NCBI GenBank assembly: GCA_016801845.1
Contig: CM028906.1
Coordinates: 17,058,001 to 17,122,000, forward strand
DNA from: Polydactylus sextarius
Taxonomy: Eukaryota > Chordata > Actinopteri > Polynemidae
Length of the DNA: 64,000 nt
Reading direction: 5' to 3'
Below, piece after piece: positions 45,789 to 59,495 of this stretch. Numbering within the stretch: position 1 is the stretch's first letter; every line of letters starts with the position of its first letter. The position numbers and the translations under genes were made by a program. The notes under the pieces were generated by a model that did not search any database, was not told the origin of the DNA, and was given only the letters and a program-made list of their open reading frames with translations.

Positions 45789-45968
45789 ATGGAGGTTGAT
45801 ATATGTGGCTGGAAAGGTGGCTTTGATGATTCTGTTCAAATCAGGATCCTGTGCCTGGTCATCACACTTCATGCAAGGTAATGCCAAAGGTCCCTTCACA
45901 TCATCATCAGTGATAGGCATATGTTTGAGCAGGAAGGTCAACAAATCCTTCCGTTTCAGTTTGTGGAC
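45789..45968 (-). other. Orphan exon-like open segment with splice sites
   Basis: On the minus strand an acceptor (TTTTAAAG, AG at 45970-45969) and a donor (GTATGTG at 45788) bracket exactly 180 nt, open in the phase-0 frame through all 60 codons. The predicted peptide looks protein-like (starts VHKLKRKDLLTFLLKH, includes MPITDDDVKGPLALPC, then MKC and a DPDLNRIIKATFPATY end). I do not recognise the family, and no partner exons were found nearby. It could be an exon of a gene with very distant exons, or a relic of a mobile element or pseudogene. Confidence 0.4.
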
Positions 45969-46976
45969 CTTTAAAATGGAAAATCAATAAGTTGCTATTA
46001 ACTACAACATAGCTAAAGAACTGAAAGTATTGTAGCTGTCATCTTTAGCACTTTCACATTTAAGGATCATTTGCAGTCCCTTGCTCAGTTCTTTGAATGC
46101 TAGTTGTGTGGTAGGCTTGAGGTATAAAATGTTACTAAAATAGCAACTAAGCACTGAATGTCTGCCAGTTGTTTTTGAGTGAATTGCTTGTGTCCTCCAC
46201 AGATCTGTGGAATACTAATTTGGAGAAGGCCAAGTAAAAGAAAGGTTATCCCTGCTGAAAGGGGGAGCTTGTGATAGTGTAATTAGAGGTGACAGCACAG
46301 CACTATTCTGGGCTGGTCAGCTGCTCCAAAATCTTTTCTGATAACAGGCTTACTCACAAAAGGATGGCTTTCAAAGTTTGCTTTTAAGGTTTGGTGTCCT
46401 CAAAACCCACCCTATCTGTCTAATTGAATTGAAGGACTAAAAGGATTTTTCCCCAAAGACTTTTTGAGATTGAGAGCCAGACAGTTTCAGTACAGTCACA
46501 ATATTTCCAGATTTTAATTTTTCTAATGATAGTATCAAAGGGGATTTTCAAGGGAAATTGTCTGGACACGGTGCTGCCTTTTGTTTGGCCATCAAAACTG
46601 ATGGAATACATAAATACAAACAACAATATGAATATAAAAAGAACACATACTCAAATAGCTGAAAACACAGTGACCACCAGTTTGTAACCAGCATGACCAA
46701 CAACAATGTGCTTAACCTTATCCTGCTCTGAACCTGCCCCAAACTGTTAAAATATTTATGCAACACTGCTCCCTTGTGGCCACTAAGTACTATTACAGAG
46801 AAGATTAGCTGCATGCGTAACAAATATTAAGTCTTTCTTTTGGATTGAAGACAGTTTACAGACAGTATGTGGATTACAACAAATTTTCCTGGATCCTTGA
46901 GAGTAGAATAATGTTTTGTTATCCAGAAGTGCCCAGAAACCCATTAGAAACTGTGATCCGGTCAGGTGGTTTAGAT

Positions 46977-47078
<102 letters not shown>

Positions 47079-47207
47079 ATATATAGAGAGTTATTTATTG
47101 TGGTATATTACTGTTACAGACATTCTTATCTCTCATAACCTAATAAGATGTCCATGTATTCTGTTGATGTGATTCTTGTGACTCAATCATTATTCTGAAT
47201 ATATATA

Positions 47208-47212
47208 AATAT

Positions 47213-47296
<84 letters not shown>
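47208..47296. repeat. (TA)n microsatellite
   Basis: TA dinucleotide run of about 85 nt, with TACA interruptions at the start. Confidence 0.95.
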
Positions 47297-47299
<3 letters not shown>

Positions 47300-47639
47300 T
47301 AATACAAGTCAGTAAGAACAGTAAGTAAATTATGCTGATGTACAATCCATCAAATATTTGTTCCAGTAATTACTTTACACTGCAGAAGGCATTCAAAGTG
47401 ACATTTAAAATTATGATTCATTATAATTCAAAATATCAACTAAAGGCCAACTTTCTGATTAGCACTGTAGTAAATTATTTATTTGGGAAATTAAATAATT
47501 TCAGCCATCTTGGGTACAAAAACGAGTTTTGTGCACGACGGTATATCATTTTTAAACAAGAAGGTGTTTATATTGCTTTACAAACAAATCAAAAATTACA
47601 ACGAAGCTATTGTCTCGCATAAATGTTTAACTAAACGAC

Positions 47640-48267
47640 CCAATGTTGTAAACTTTCCTTTATTTTCCCACCCTGAAATAAATTGAGGACGCGCTGAATG
47701 CTGGGATTCTGCGGGAGCGGGGAGATCGCAGAACGCCATCTTTAAACCCCACAAGAGGCCAGCAGCTACAGTTGTACACCGGGATGAAAAGCACTGTCCC
47801 TTCAGCGGGATATAAGTTCCGATCGTGGAGAGTCTATGATTGTTTCCCGGTTAAGTAAATAATAAGGGACTGTCCGATGAGGGTGTGAGAAGACGTTCAA
47901 GGGACACCGCGAGAGCCTTAAATGTTGTTATAATAGGCAGACAACAACAACAATAGACGGAAAGACAACAACAACGGACTGGCTCGCTAGCATCTTGCCA
48001 AGCACTGCGCTGTTTTCAAATGCTAGCTTAATGCTAGCTAGCGTTAGCTACCTAATTAGCAAATCTGTCCGGTCGCACTGAAATTTGACCGGACGCTGTT
48101 CATAGCTGGCACTTAGCATTCAGCTACATCTACTGGGACTGTGCGTCATCTCTTAACCACTTTCTGGACGATTTTGTACAGATTTTTTGCGTTGTGGCTT
48201 TAGCTAGCTAAAAGCTAAGTCCCGACTTCTCCCCCTCCCCAGCGGCCCAGCCGGAGATGCATGGAAG
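47640..48267 (+). promoter_or_regulatory. Promoter and 5' UTR of ube2q2
   Basis: GC and CpG content rises sharply from about 47685. A GCCATCTT word at 47735-47742 is the reverse complement of a YY1-type motif common at housekeeping promoters. Repeated GCTAGC/TTAGC words occupy 47985-48060 and 48185-48220. No TATA box is evident, as expected for a ubiquitously expressed gene. The exact transcription start is not visible. Confidence 0.6.
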
Positions 48268-51200
48268 ATGTCGGTGTCGGGGCTGAAGGCCGAACTGAAG
48301 TTTTTGGAGTCCATTTTTGATCCAAATCACGAACGCTTCAGGATCATTGACTGGAAACCAGACGAGCTAAGCTGTCAGTTTAATGTAACTGGGGAAAAGC
48401 TGTTAATTATCCACTGTAATATCACGGTAGGTGGACAGTAACACAAGTACCGGGATTTAGACACTTCCCTTGTTGGTCGTTAGCAAGCTAAAGTTAGCTG
48501 GTTAACTTGCTAGCCAGGTAGCAGGCTACCTCAACAACGGTACGATTTGATGCTATGCGGGACGGGTTTTGCGTAGTTTCTTTTGTGCCAGTAAGACCTA
48601 CGCAGTTATGCTATGTGGGTTGTTTATCAGATAGTTCAGGATCAAACAGAGTTGATAAGCAACCCTAGCTGTTAGCTAAATGCTGCACTCTGAATGCTAA
48701 TGTCGTCAACCAAAAAATGTACGTTATTTACCGACTGAGTGTTTAACCTTGCGACGCGCATGTAGAAATACACGTCAAATGTATTGATCTAATGTAATGA
48801 ATTGATCTAATTTTTGTTGTGTTTCACTGTCTTTAGGAATCTTATCCATCTACGCCGCCGATATGGTTTGTGGACTCTGACGACCCGAGCTTGGCGCAAG
48901 TTTTGGAGAGGTTGGAAGATGTGAGAAAAGGCAGCACCCTGGTACTTATCCCGACTCGCTTGTTTTCGTTATGAATCACTGACGAAAACGTGACCATTTC
49001 TCTACACCCTGGGCATTTTTGTGCCAGAACACGTACATTAGATTTTATAGAGCTCATGCTGTGAACACTTACAACAACACTAATTAACTTGTGATCCACG
49101 ACTCATACTCAAATAAACAATGACAAGCATTTTAATGACCGGCTGACACATTTAAGCATCCTGATATGTTAAAACATAGTTGTTGTGGTCACTGCCACAA
49201 GTACTGTCATAGCATATCTAAGATATATGGCCTGTTTTAACTGAATTTTATGTTTAGTGGTGAAGAGTAGGAACATTTTCTGTCCATTATTATAAAACCA
49301 CTGTGATGAGTTGATGCCAAAACTGATGTACAGTAGCATCAGATAAACTCATAAGAGAGCGATGTTCTAGTGTTCTGGTCATATGGTCCATTGAACATTG
49401 ATAAACAGTTTGCAGCTTGCATGTGTTGCATATATTTAGGATTTTGCAATAAGATAAACATGTTTACCCGCCAAGTTCGAACGGGCAGGATTTCAACAGG
49501 CCAAACAGCCGTAACATTATATCATGCAGACAACCTTTGAGGTCAAAATTTCTGACAGGCAGCTCCTTATGCAATCCTACGTTATATGGTGACATCTTGA
49601 GCTTAGTTACCCTACTTATTCATGCCGCATGCTCTGTTTGTAGGACACAAAATATGCTTTTTATAGAAGTGCTGTCAGTTTTTTAGACAGGAGATGTTCT
49701 TGTTTGATCCTTAACAAGGTTCACATTCACAGAAAGAATAAGACAATGTTAATGTGGCTTTATAGGTTAAGAACCAGTCTTGCCTTCCTGTGAAGAGATC
49801 AATCAATTTACTTACTGTTGCACAGATGTTTTTGCGGTATTGTGTTTCTGAATTGCACCAATTTTGCAATGGTAGAACACAGTGGCTGATGGCACCTTTT
49901 CCTATAAGTACAGTTTCATACTTCCTGTGCATATTTGCAGCACTGCCAGAAGTGTTGTGTTTAAATCCTTACTTTAATTAGCACTGTATTTATTGTTACA
50001 CTTTTGTTCTACAGCTGTAGGTGGATTGAAACACACAGTTTAGTGAATGATGTAGTCATTGGATTTTTTTTTTTTTTTTTTTTGCCTTATTCAGTAACAA
50101 CTAATTTTTAGATTGAGGAACCTGTGATACTCAAAATTTCCGATTTTAGTGAAACTTGCATTCTAATTTACAGCACGTCAGGCACATGTCTTCTTTGTGG
50201 TATTGTTGTGTAGCATCATTTTCATTTTGCAGTCTCACAAACTTTATATAACCCCGTATCCCCTCCCTTTTGTGGTTTGCCTTTTCAAGCTTTTGCAGCA
50301 GTTGAAGAAACTCATTTGTGACCTTTGTCGGCTGTACAACCTCCCCCAACATCCCGATGTGGAGATGCTGGACCAGCCCCTGCCTGCAGGCCCTGTGGGA
50401 CAAGACCGAAAGGCAAGGCTGCCTAGTTTGTTCTTGTCAGATACCTCCCTATGGCATGACACAACCACTACCCTGTACCAGTGTTTGATCACTTTTAAGG
50501 AACGTACATATTAAAAATATGATGTTTTATTATGCACCCCTAAACCAAATGTGCCTTATAAAGAAATATTGGCCTACATAACAGAAGGCCTTTGTCACAT
50601 ATATGTCTTTACTGTCTGAGCTGATCAATGAGCTGTTCCTCTTTCATGATCAGTAAAAGGGTTTTTTTTTCTTATAAACTACAAAGAGCATTCATCATAG
50701 TTATTTAATACTCCTTGTTGTGTTTGTATTTATGTAGCATGGAACAGAAGAGGTCACATCTGAAGAAGAGGAGGAGGAGGAGATGGGGGAGGTATGATGT
50801 CACCTTTACTTACCTCATGTGTTCCTGTTGCATACAGTCTTATGTCAGGTGCTCCATGATAACACAGACTTGTATTTTCCTTGCATCTTAGTCACACAAA
50901 AATAATTATATGTACTTTTAATAAGACAATTTTAGACTGTGTGTTACTGTAGGTAGTTTGAGTGATCGAGACATTAAATTGCATATGTTGCTGCAGAGAT
51001 GGAATTGATTTTAAATGCCTAAAATATCAAATTTAAACAACTAGGACATAGAAGATCTGGACCACTATGAAATGAAAGAGGAGGAGCCTGTGGATGGGAA
51101 AAAATCAGAGGATGATGGCATCGAGAAGGAGAATCTGGCCATCTTGGAGAAGATCCGAAAGAACCAGAGACAGGACCACTTGAATGTAAGTCTTTATTCT

Positions 51201-54200
51201 GTAAAGTACCCATACTGTATTTTATGGAGCTTAAGGGTTATAACTTTCTTCATCTAAGACTTAATTTCACCCTTTGGTAGATGTTAAAGCCTACATTTAT
51301 GACAATTATCTAACTGTATTGTCAGTAGTGGTTACTTTTGTGTATAAAAGTTTAGAAACAAAGCAGTGATGAGATTAGTCGTACATTTATTTGGCAGTAG
51401 CGAGTGTGACCTGTTTCTTAATACGCTACGGTGCAGCCGCTTCAAGTTTATCTCAGCATGTGCCCTTCAAGGCACGTAAACTTTGTTTAGATTTGTTTTT
51501 CTTTTGGGAAGGGCTCTATGCTTGTTCATCATCCTGTTCAGCCGCTCATCCACTCTGCTGGTATCTGAAATGTGTCGAAAATATTATTACACCACAACTT
51601 TAGAACCAATAATACATTTTGTAATATTTTGAGGATCAGTGAGGTGTAGAGATGTAATATATATTTGTGTCTAGTAGGCAAAGTTTTCCCACACTGAATT
51701 ACAAACTGCTCTGCTTTGTCCTTACTGTTGCAGTTGTGTTGTGCTTCGCAGGGAGCTGTGTCTGGTTCAGTTCAAGCCTCTGACCGCCTGATGAAGGAGC
51801 TTAGAGAGATCTACAGGTCTCAGAGTTACAAGACAGGTATGCACACAGCACAAAGGTCTGCTCTTTGTTGCAAATCTGAGTGAATAGAACAATCGCAAAT
51901 AACTCTGACCAGAAACGCACACGGGCACAAACGCACACGCACAGAGTAATCAGCAATTGTATTCCTGATGTTATAGATAGACGGGTATTACAAACGCGGC
52001 GAAATGAAAGTCATACCGTATACACAATATAAAGGAAGAATTTCAGTTCCTCCACAGTTGTGTTAAGGACCCGTGCATGCTTTAAACACATGGACATGAT
52101 TTCCATGGAGCTTAAAAAATGGTATTGTTTGAAAAATGAGGCACGAACCAATTAAGCAAAGACACATTTTGAAGTCTTTTATTTTGTAGAGATTCTTCAC
52201 TTACAAACAAGACCTCAGATAATTGTTGGAAGTTCTACTTGATGAGTGAAATATAACTCTGAGTACATTCTGTGTTGCTTCATTACATTACCATTTGGTT
52301 TATAATGTGAAAACGGAGATGAAATCATTACAGTTGTGAATAGATCTTGCAACGAGAGACATCTGAGCAGTTATGAATTGCTTTTGCAGGCATCTACTCA
52401 GTCGAGCTTGTTAACGACAGCCTGTATGAATGGCACGTCAAACTAAGGACGTAAGTAATTATGGAATCTTGGAGTCATGTGTTATTTTCTCTATAAACAT
52501 GAACTGACTGTGTAATTTAATGACCAACAGGGTGGATCCAGACAGCCCCTTACACAGTGATTTACAAGTCCTAAAGGAAAAGGAAGGAATGGATTACATT
52601 TTACTAAACTTCTTATATAAAGTGAGTAAAACAACTTTGCACTCGTGAAAATGAAACGACATCTTGGGATTTCTTTTTCTTTGCCTGGAAATTAACTGAT
52701 ACTTCTGTTCATCGCTGCAGGATAATTTCCCCTTCGATCCGCCCTTTGTCCGGGTAGTTTCACCTGTGCTTTCTGGAGGGTGAGTGCAGCTCCATCTCCT
52801 TTAAAGTTGACATTGAGTTTGTTAATAAACTTGGATTAAAGTGTAAAAAATAAAAAAAACAGGCAAAAAAAGATTTTATTTTCCTTCTCATTGGTTTAGT
52901 TATGTTCTCGGAGGAGGTGCCCTGTGCATGGAGCTTCTCACCAAACAGGTATGTCAGTTGTATTTTCCCAAAGCCATAATATGATGTGACTTTGCATTGC
53001 GTGGTATTAGATATTGCTTTGGATTATATTTGCATCTATTTTACATTTTTAAAAACTTCTTGTACTGACACTGGGCTTCCTAATTGCAGGGTTGGAGTAG
53101 TGCCTATTCCATTGAGTCTGTCATCATGCAGATCAATGCCACTTTAGTCAAAGGAAAAGCCAGAGTGCAGTTTGGAGCCAATAAAGTAAGTGAAGAAGCA
53201 CTGGGGCTTTTTATTTCAAATCAGGAAATGTTCTTTTGATAAAAATTGACCTCATGTAATGAAAAACATGAACCACAGTGACAGTGCTTTGATGCAGAGC
53301 CCTGGTTTTCGTCATAGTAGTAGCGTGCTTCGTGACAACCTCCTGTTTCTGCATATGTGTTATTTATTTGTTTTTAAATCCAAGTGGAGCGAGGTTAGAG
53401 GTGCAGTGTGTCGCTACAGGATTGGTGAGGGAAGTTGCTTATCTTTTTGTGCTGCAGTTTGCAGTTTCTGTCATTTGTACTCGTTATATTTTCTGCTTAG
53501 AGGCTCACGGTTCGATAAGTTACATACAAAAGAAGCGGTTGTAGTTCCTGTTACACATGCAAATTCGCTTTTGTAGTACCATTTGTTTTTGTTGTAGAGT
53601 TAAAGTAGTTGATATTAACCACTTTATGAATTTCCCCTATTCTTTTAAATCTGATAAATCATTGTTATGCATTTTCAACTAGAATAAGGTTTTTAGATTA
53701 TAGCTTAAAAAAATCTTATCATATACTGTCAGAATTATAAAGGGCATGTGTGCATGCATCAGGGAGCAAAAAGAAAACATGGCTTAAAATGTATGGTTTG
53801 CTGTTAACAGTGTTGTGAAGTGAGCAATAAAAAAACAAATGAGTTTTAAGAGACTGCAGTAAAGCTGTTGGAAATATATTCATGTGTGTACCAGTTGGGA
53901 TATTGTGAGTTATTTTTGTTTGCATATCTTTAATATGAATTTGCAGAAGTACTGAGTTAACTGTCAAGTTAAGAGGCTACAGTGTCTTAGTGTTGCTATT
54001 GAGATTTTGTTTTACTGGATGTTCTTGCGACTGTTTAATTATTCCAGAAAGCTGGAAAGCTTGTCCTGGAGTGAAGGGTTAGCTGTGTGGTTTAAGCAGC
54101 TTTTTTTTTTTTTAAAGGTTTAATTAAATCTACACCAGAATTTATTAAAAATCAGACCCATTTAAGATATTCAACAAGAGCAAAGTCAAAAGATATGTTT

Positions 54201-54444
54201 TTTGTTGTTGTTGGGCTCCTATCATGTAGATATGTAATGTTTTTAGTCTTGTATAATCCTGTGGTTCAGTGATGTGAGTAGATCTGGTGGTGACCAGGTG
54301 TGTATGACAGCAGCCTGGTATAAATGGTCAAACAGCGTCAGAATGTGTTTTTCTGTATTCTGCACCATACTCCTGCTTTTGTTCTTGGAAAAAGGAGATG
54401 GTGGTGTTTTTTGTTTTGTTTTTTGTTTTTCTTTTTCTGTTGCT

Positions 54445-54517
<73 letters not shown>

Positions 54518-55554
54518 AAGCTGTCACTGCCGTTTCCTGTTCTGTGCTGTCATCATAAATCCACCGCATGCTCTAAGATTTACTTGGTTTTCATCTTTTA
54601 ATGCAGAACCAGTACAATCTTGCCAGAGCACAGCAGTCCTACAAATCCCTGGTTCAGATCCACGAAAAGAACGGTGAGTGTTTTTTTTTTTTTTTTTTTT
54701 TGTCTCCAGTTTCATACAGAGTGCATTACTGACCTTGTTTACTGAAACCTAATCCCTCCCATGCATCAAACCTGAAGAAAATTAGTACTTGGCCTGTAGT
54801 GTATTTGCCAGACATAGATAACATTTACATGCATGTAGTCCACATTATTATTCTATATAAGATAATGTTTAGACTTGTTAATCAATTACTGACCCAACAA
54901 TAGTGTTGGGGCCTGGTTGAGGTCTATTTAAGCTCAAGGCAAATAACAAAATAAACTAATAATATTCCTGTGCAAATCTAATGAATGTGCAGTTTAACAT
55001 TAAAAACAAACACTCACATTGTAAAGTTGGTGTTTTAATGGAGAAGAGGGGGACCAGTCAGTGGCTCAAAGATTACTATTCATCCAGCTTTTCTGTTGTC
55101 CTTGACCCCTGTGAAAACACACTGCATTGCAGAGCAGCCGAAAATCTGAAAATGACTTTTACTTCTCCGGGCTACATTCACCTATATTGGCTGAACTTTG
55201 TTAAAATTCTGGACCATATGTCACCCAGTCTGACTCACCAGACGTGAACTGTTTCATGCGTCATTCTCCTCCCCTACTGCTACGTTACGCTCTGTGTTAG
55301 TGTTTTTAAAACCACCTCTACTAACAACAGTAACCTTTGAGCAAACAGCCTACATCATGAAAATGGCAGGTTTTGACACAGATTTGGATTGGGTATTATA
55401 TCAGGCCTGCTGGCTGACTTTTTCCTGTTAATGATTGTAAAGACAGGTTGTCATTATTTTATTTAAGTATTTTTTTTGCTACTGTGTGGTCATTCTCTGC
55501 TGTTGTGCTTATTTCCCCCTAGGCTGGTACACACCCCCAAAGGAGGATGGCTAA
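48268..55554 (+). CDS. ube2q2: Ubiquitin-conjugating enzyme E2 Q2
   Basis: E2 enzyme that receives ubiquitin on a catalytic cysteine and passes it to targets or E3 ligases. Thirteen exons: 48268-48426, 48837-48941, 50290-50412, 50738-50791, 51045-51185, 51752-51836, 52390-52450, 52531-52621, 52721-52779, 52900-52948, 53090-53185, 54607-54673, 55523-55554. Phases agree and the joined frame is 373 codons, close to the human length of 375. Start chosen by the family N-terminus [17 protein letters not shown]. Seen: N-terminal RWD-like region with WFVDSDDP, an acidic Glu run (exon 4), the linker MKEEEP...[10 protein letters not shown], then the UBC fold ending [10 protein letters not shown]. The catalytic Cys is in [12 protein letters not shown], about residue 302 (exon 10). 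Intron 3 most likely uses a GC donor (AAG|GCAAGG at 50413). Two out-of-frame ATGs lie 11 and 7 nt before the start. Confidence 0.96.
54448..54512. repeat. (GT)n(TA)n compound repeat before ube2q2 exon 12
   Basis: GT run then about 25 TA units, ending about 95 nt before the exon 12 acceptor at 54605-54606. Confidence 0.95.
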
Positions 55555-55728
55555 AACAAGACTATTGCCTTTCCTGCATTGGGACCACATGTCTTAGATT
55601 TTTCTTTCTTTTTCTTGCGACCAATATGTTTTTAATCCTGCAAACCATTTTGTTCTCTACATGAGAGTTTGAACTCCAAACCAAATTTCCTCATTCAGTG
55701 ACCACACAGAAACTAGCACATCACCCGG

Positions 55729-55733
<5 letters not shown>

Positions 55734-55768
<35 letters not shown>
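55734..55768. repeat. (CA)n microsatellite in ube2q2 3' UTR
   Basis: Perfect CA run flanked by ATATATACATACATGCAT. Confidence 0.96.
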
Positions 55769-55775
<7 letters not shown>

Positions 55776-58700
55776 CATACATGCATCCACTTTAAATTTA
55801 CATCAAAGTCCGTCAGCTACTCGCGAGGATGTCCTCTCCTTGGATATTTATCTCTCTGTGCATCATATTTTTTTTCCTTTGCGACATTCATTCTGTACTC
55901 CTGGAAAACGATGGATTGAATAGTGCGCAAACTCACCCTTTGGTTTTGGTGTTGAGCATGCCATGGTTACTTGCTGGCTGCGAGTTGAAAAGTGCGGCAT
56001 GGCTTTATTCTTCCAGCAGTGGCCGTCTGATGCTCCAGTCGCTGGACAGTGCCTCTCTGGCCACAGACTGGATCAGAGAATGATGTACGACATTCCCCGA
56101 CGTGATGCAGTGGTGGCTGGGAAGGACACTTTACGTGCTGGTGGTGGGGAAGGACCACCGCCTTTTCTCTCCATGGACGGCCTATGTAATATTGTGCTCA
56201 TGTGTTATCTTTGTAATGCCACGATGCCCCTCCTCTGGAATAACACGCTTCTGAGGCTAGCTTGCTTTCAGACCTCTTATCTTTTTAAAGCTTGAAGCCC
56301 CTGAGGTGGGGGGTGGTGGGAGGGGATGAGGAGACTTGTGCAGCCTGGGTGGGACAGCCCCATAATGAAGAACAGCATCCTGCTGAGCTCAAAAACTTGG
56401 GAGACCACTGTCATCATCACAACCAGCAGCTGGACCCCTCCCTGCAGGAGAGGTTTGATGTGTTTGGCTAGGCTGGCATCATGAGAAACATGACCAGGCA
56501 AAGCAGGGGTGTGTTTGGATTGGATCACACTGTAATGTAGTTGATTTTAACTCTACATGTAAACATGTAAATTTGTATTTCTGCAAAAGGATTTAATTGT
56601 TTATAATGTAACCTTGTCTGGGTCTTTGGCTGGGCAGAGACTGTATTACTATATCCCCCCTGACTATTAACAGTAGGGGCACTGCAACTTCTCAAGACCC
56701 ATTTAGAATAAGAAAAAGTTGCTTCATGGATACTCTTGCAGAAGGAAACAAAAGTACACCATGTTCTTATGTAAGCTTAATGACTACTGCGTTTTTTTAT
56801 ATATATATTGATTTATAATCCTCATGTTATTGGCAACAATGACAGTACCATTCCCCTTATTTGATGGCACCTCTTCACTACAATGGACGTAACAAACAAA
56901 CAGAAAAAAAATGGCATAGACACAGCTTTTTCTGGCATTCCAGAGGTTTGGCTATTCATATCTAATCACTCAAACCGGATGAACCTCAGTAAGGCTATGC
57001 AGTGAAGACACAGTCTTGTGGAGTTTTGTTGTACTGAAGAATATTAGTCTTAACAGCTTAACAGCGTAGTCACCTGCTTAGTTCCTGTAGCTGGTTCACA
57101 TTCTGACCACTTTGCCAATCCTGCAGTCTGGGAAAAAAGTGACCTTTACCTTCTGACTTTTCCTCGACCTCGTGGCTGTTTTTGTTTTTATTTTTTTATT
57201 TTATTTTTTTTTCAAAAACGCAGTCAGAGTTACAAATTCACAGCAATAGTCTTGACCATATATCTTCTGGCTTCACACCTGGGAAGATCAACTGGAGTCT
57301 GTTCCACTTCCAGAATATTTGTTCGGGTTTGATAAATATTTGTTCAGATTTGCTACAGGAGGGACCCAGCTCTTCCCATCATCACCTCTCTTGTTACTAT
57401 TCATAACCACTCGCAGCACTGCTGTACCCCTCTCAGTGTGCTGGGTCTTTTGATGTAATGTGAATAATATGCAGAAAAACTGTGTGGAGCATTCCAATGA
57501 ATGCAGTTACACATTTGTTGTGGGTGTTCTATTGTGTGGTTATTTGCATTGTTTTGAGTATATCGTTCTGAGAAAACAAAAAAAAAAAAAAAAAAACAAA
57601 AAAACAACCAGCATAGAAAGCTTAGTTATGCTAATTCATACAGTCATTCCTCATGTTTGAGTTGATTTAGAATCTCCTCAGTGATAATGACCTCAGTCAC
57701 AACACCAGTATCTTCAAGACAGGTAGAGACGGGCGTGAAGACATACAGCTTGTTCTCGCTCGTCATAAGTCTGACGTTTGTTTGGACTTGCAGGATGTAA
57801 CAAGCGTTTCTCCTCTCTTGTTTCGCCATAAGCAAACTCTTAACATGACTATGAATCATTGGCATGGTTGTTAGCTGTTGTGATGCCATTGGTAATGTGC
57901 TAATCGCTTCATCGTGGTCACTTTGTCGAGCCCACCCCTGCATTCTCTGGAGAAGCAAACTCAGGAATACATACTGCACACTCAACTTTGCAAAAGGATT
58001 GCTTCAGAAAATCTCGTCACAAAATGCAAGATTTGAACGTGTCAATCTTTTCTCGAGCCATTTTAATAACGACGACCTCTGTTTTACCAGTAGACGTTGC
58101 AGTGTGTTTCGCTGTTGAGTTGCACACACTTAAGATTTTCCGAATGCCGTTGAGGTTGAAGAATTGTTGCTAAGCAAGTTTTTTGGAATGATCAGATAAT
58201 GCGGAGTAGGGATTTGCTCCTGCCCTCAGATAATCCTGCGCTTGATCAGGAGTTCAGATTACATCTGCCCTGTCTCTTTGATATTGCTGTATTTTGCATG
58301 TCAATATATCAATGGGTGTTTTTCCCCAAGCTACTGAAGGCAAAGAGTGGTTTAAAAAGAAAAAAAAAAAACGACTACATGTATCCATTTTTCTTTTTTC
58401 ATGAATCGTTTACGTGTGGTTTCCCTATATCAGTGCACAGGATCATTTCTCACTGCGCTGTTTACTAAACCACGTCAGATAAATATATGAGACATAAGGA
58501 CTTTACAGACATCCTACCTGCTTGGATTAGCTTGAAATATGCCAGGTTTCCCAACAATAGTAGCAGTTCAGATTTGTGTGCCATCAGAACAATTCTACAC
58601 AGCCTACATCTTTTTAACCTGGCCTTTTGGTGTACTCAAGTCTGTTGTGCACTGAATAACAGCTCCTCTTCACAACGACAAGTCGTCCGACTAACAAAAA

Positions 58701-58924
58701 AAGAAAAGGAAAAAAAAAAAAACCTCTGCTTTGGCGAGCGGCATATTTGGTCTGATGTCTGAACTAGCCTGACTCTGGGTTCTTTACCTTGCTTCATTAA
58801 CTGCGTCGGCCGGGTTATAAAGTTATGCACTGTTAGCATGCTTTGGTTTGGTTTCATTTTTTTTAACATTGCAAGGGTGATTTTGACCATTTAAAGTAAT
58901 TTGTAAACTTGCATCAAGTTTATG

Positions 58925-58930
58925 AATAAA
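58925..58930 (+). terminator. Candidate polyadenylation signal of ube2q2
   Basis: AATAAA in the context TATGAATAAAGAATTTTATG, followed within 40 nt by a TCT/GT-containing stretch. It is the first strong canonical signal in a terminal-looking context beyond the stop codon. Confidence 0.55.
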
Positions 58931-59495
58931 GAATTTTATGAAATATCTCTTCACTCCGGTCTTAATTAATTAATGAAAATTGTCAATAATGTACTATTGA
59001 CAGGCCATTTTTGTACTCTGGAAACAAGGTGAAATCTTCTTGGTATTGAATGATGATATGTCAGTGTCCTGCAGGAACATCTGAAGGTATTTAATAGCTA
59101 GGTTTGGGTTTAGTCCTATAATTATCAGATGATCCATTTCTACACCCAGGCTTCAGTCACCCACATGCACCTATGGTTAATGTATTGTACTTTTAGTATT
59201 TTCCAGTAGATGGTGTACTTTGATAACATATTCATGTGTTAGCGCATTGTCCGCTTTGTCTCTTTAGAACAAAACTAAGTATATGCTGAGGTTAATTACT
59301 CTTTGTAACTTACCTAAACCAAAGCACTTCCACCCAGGCATGACAGTGGAAATCTGAATCGCGCGGCAAAATGTCTGATTCAGTTTTATTGTGTGATTAG
59401 GTGGGATTAGTTTCCAAATTAAATTTGTAACAGTATTATTACACATTCATAGCCTTAAAAAATACTGTACACACCACTGTTAAACATCTGACATC

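Larger units (their letters stand above)
55555..58950 (+). other. Long 3' UTR of ube2q2
   Basis: From the stop codon to the AATAAA at 58925-58930 there is no convincing coding region on either strand. Contents: a CA repeat (55734-55768), several A-rich runs (57578-57605, 58362-58372, 58706-58720) and otherwise unstructured sequence. The length, about 3.4 kb, is an inference from the position of the polyadenylation signal; intermediate signals may be used. Confidence 0.55.
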
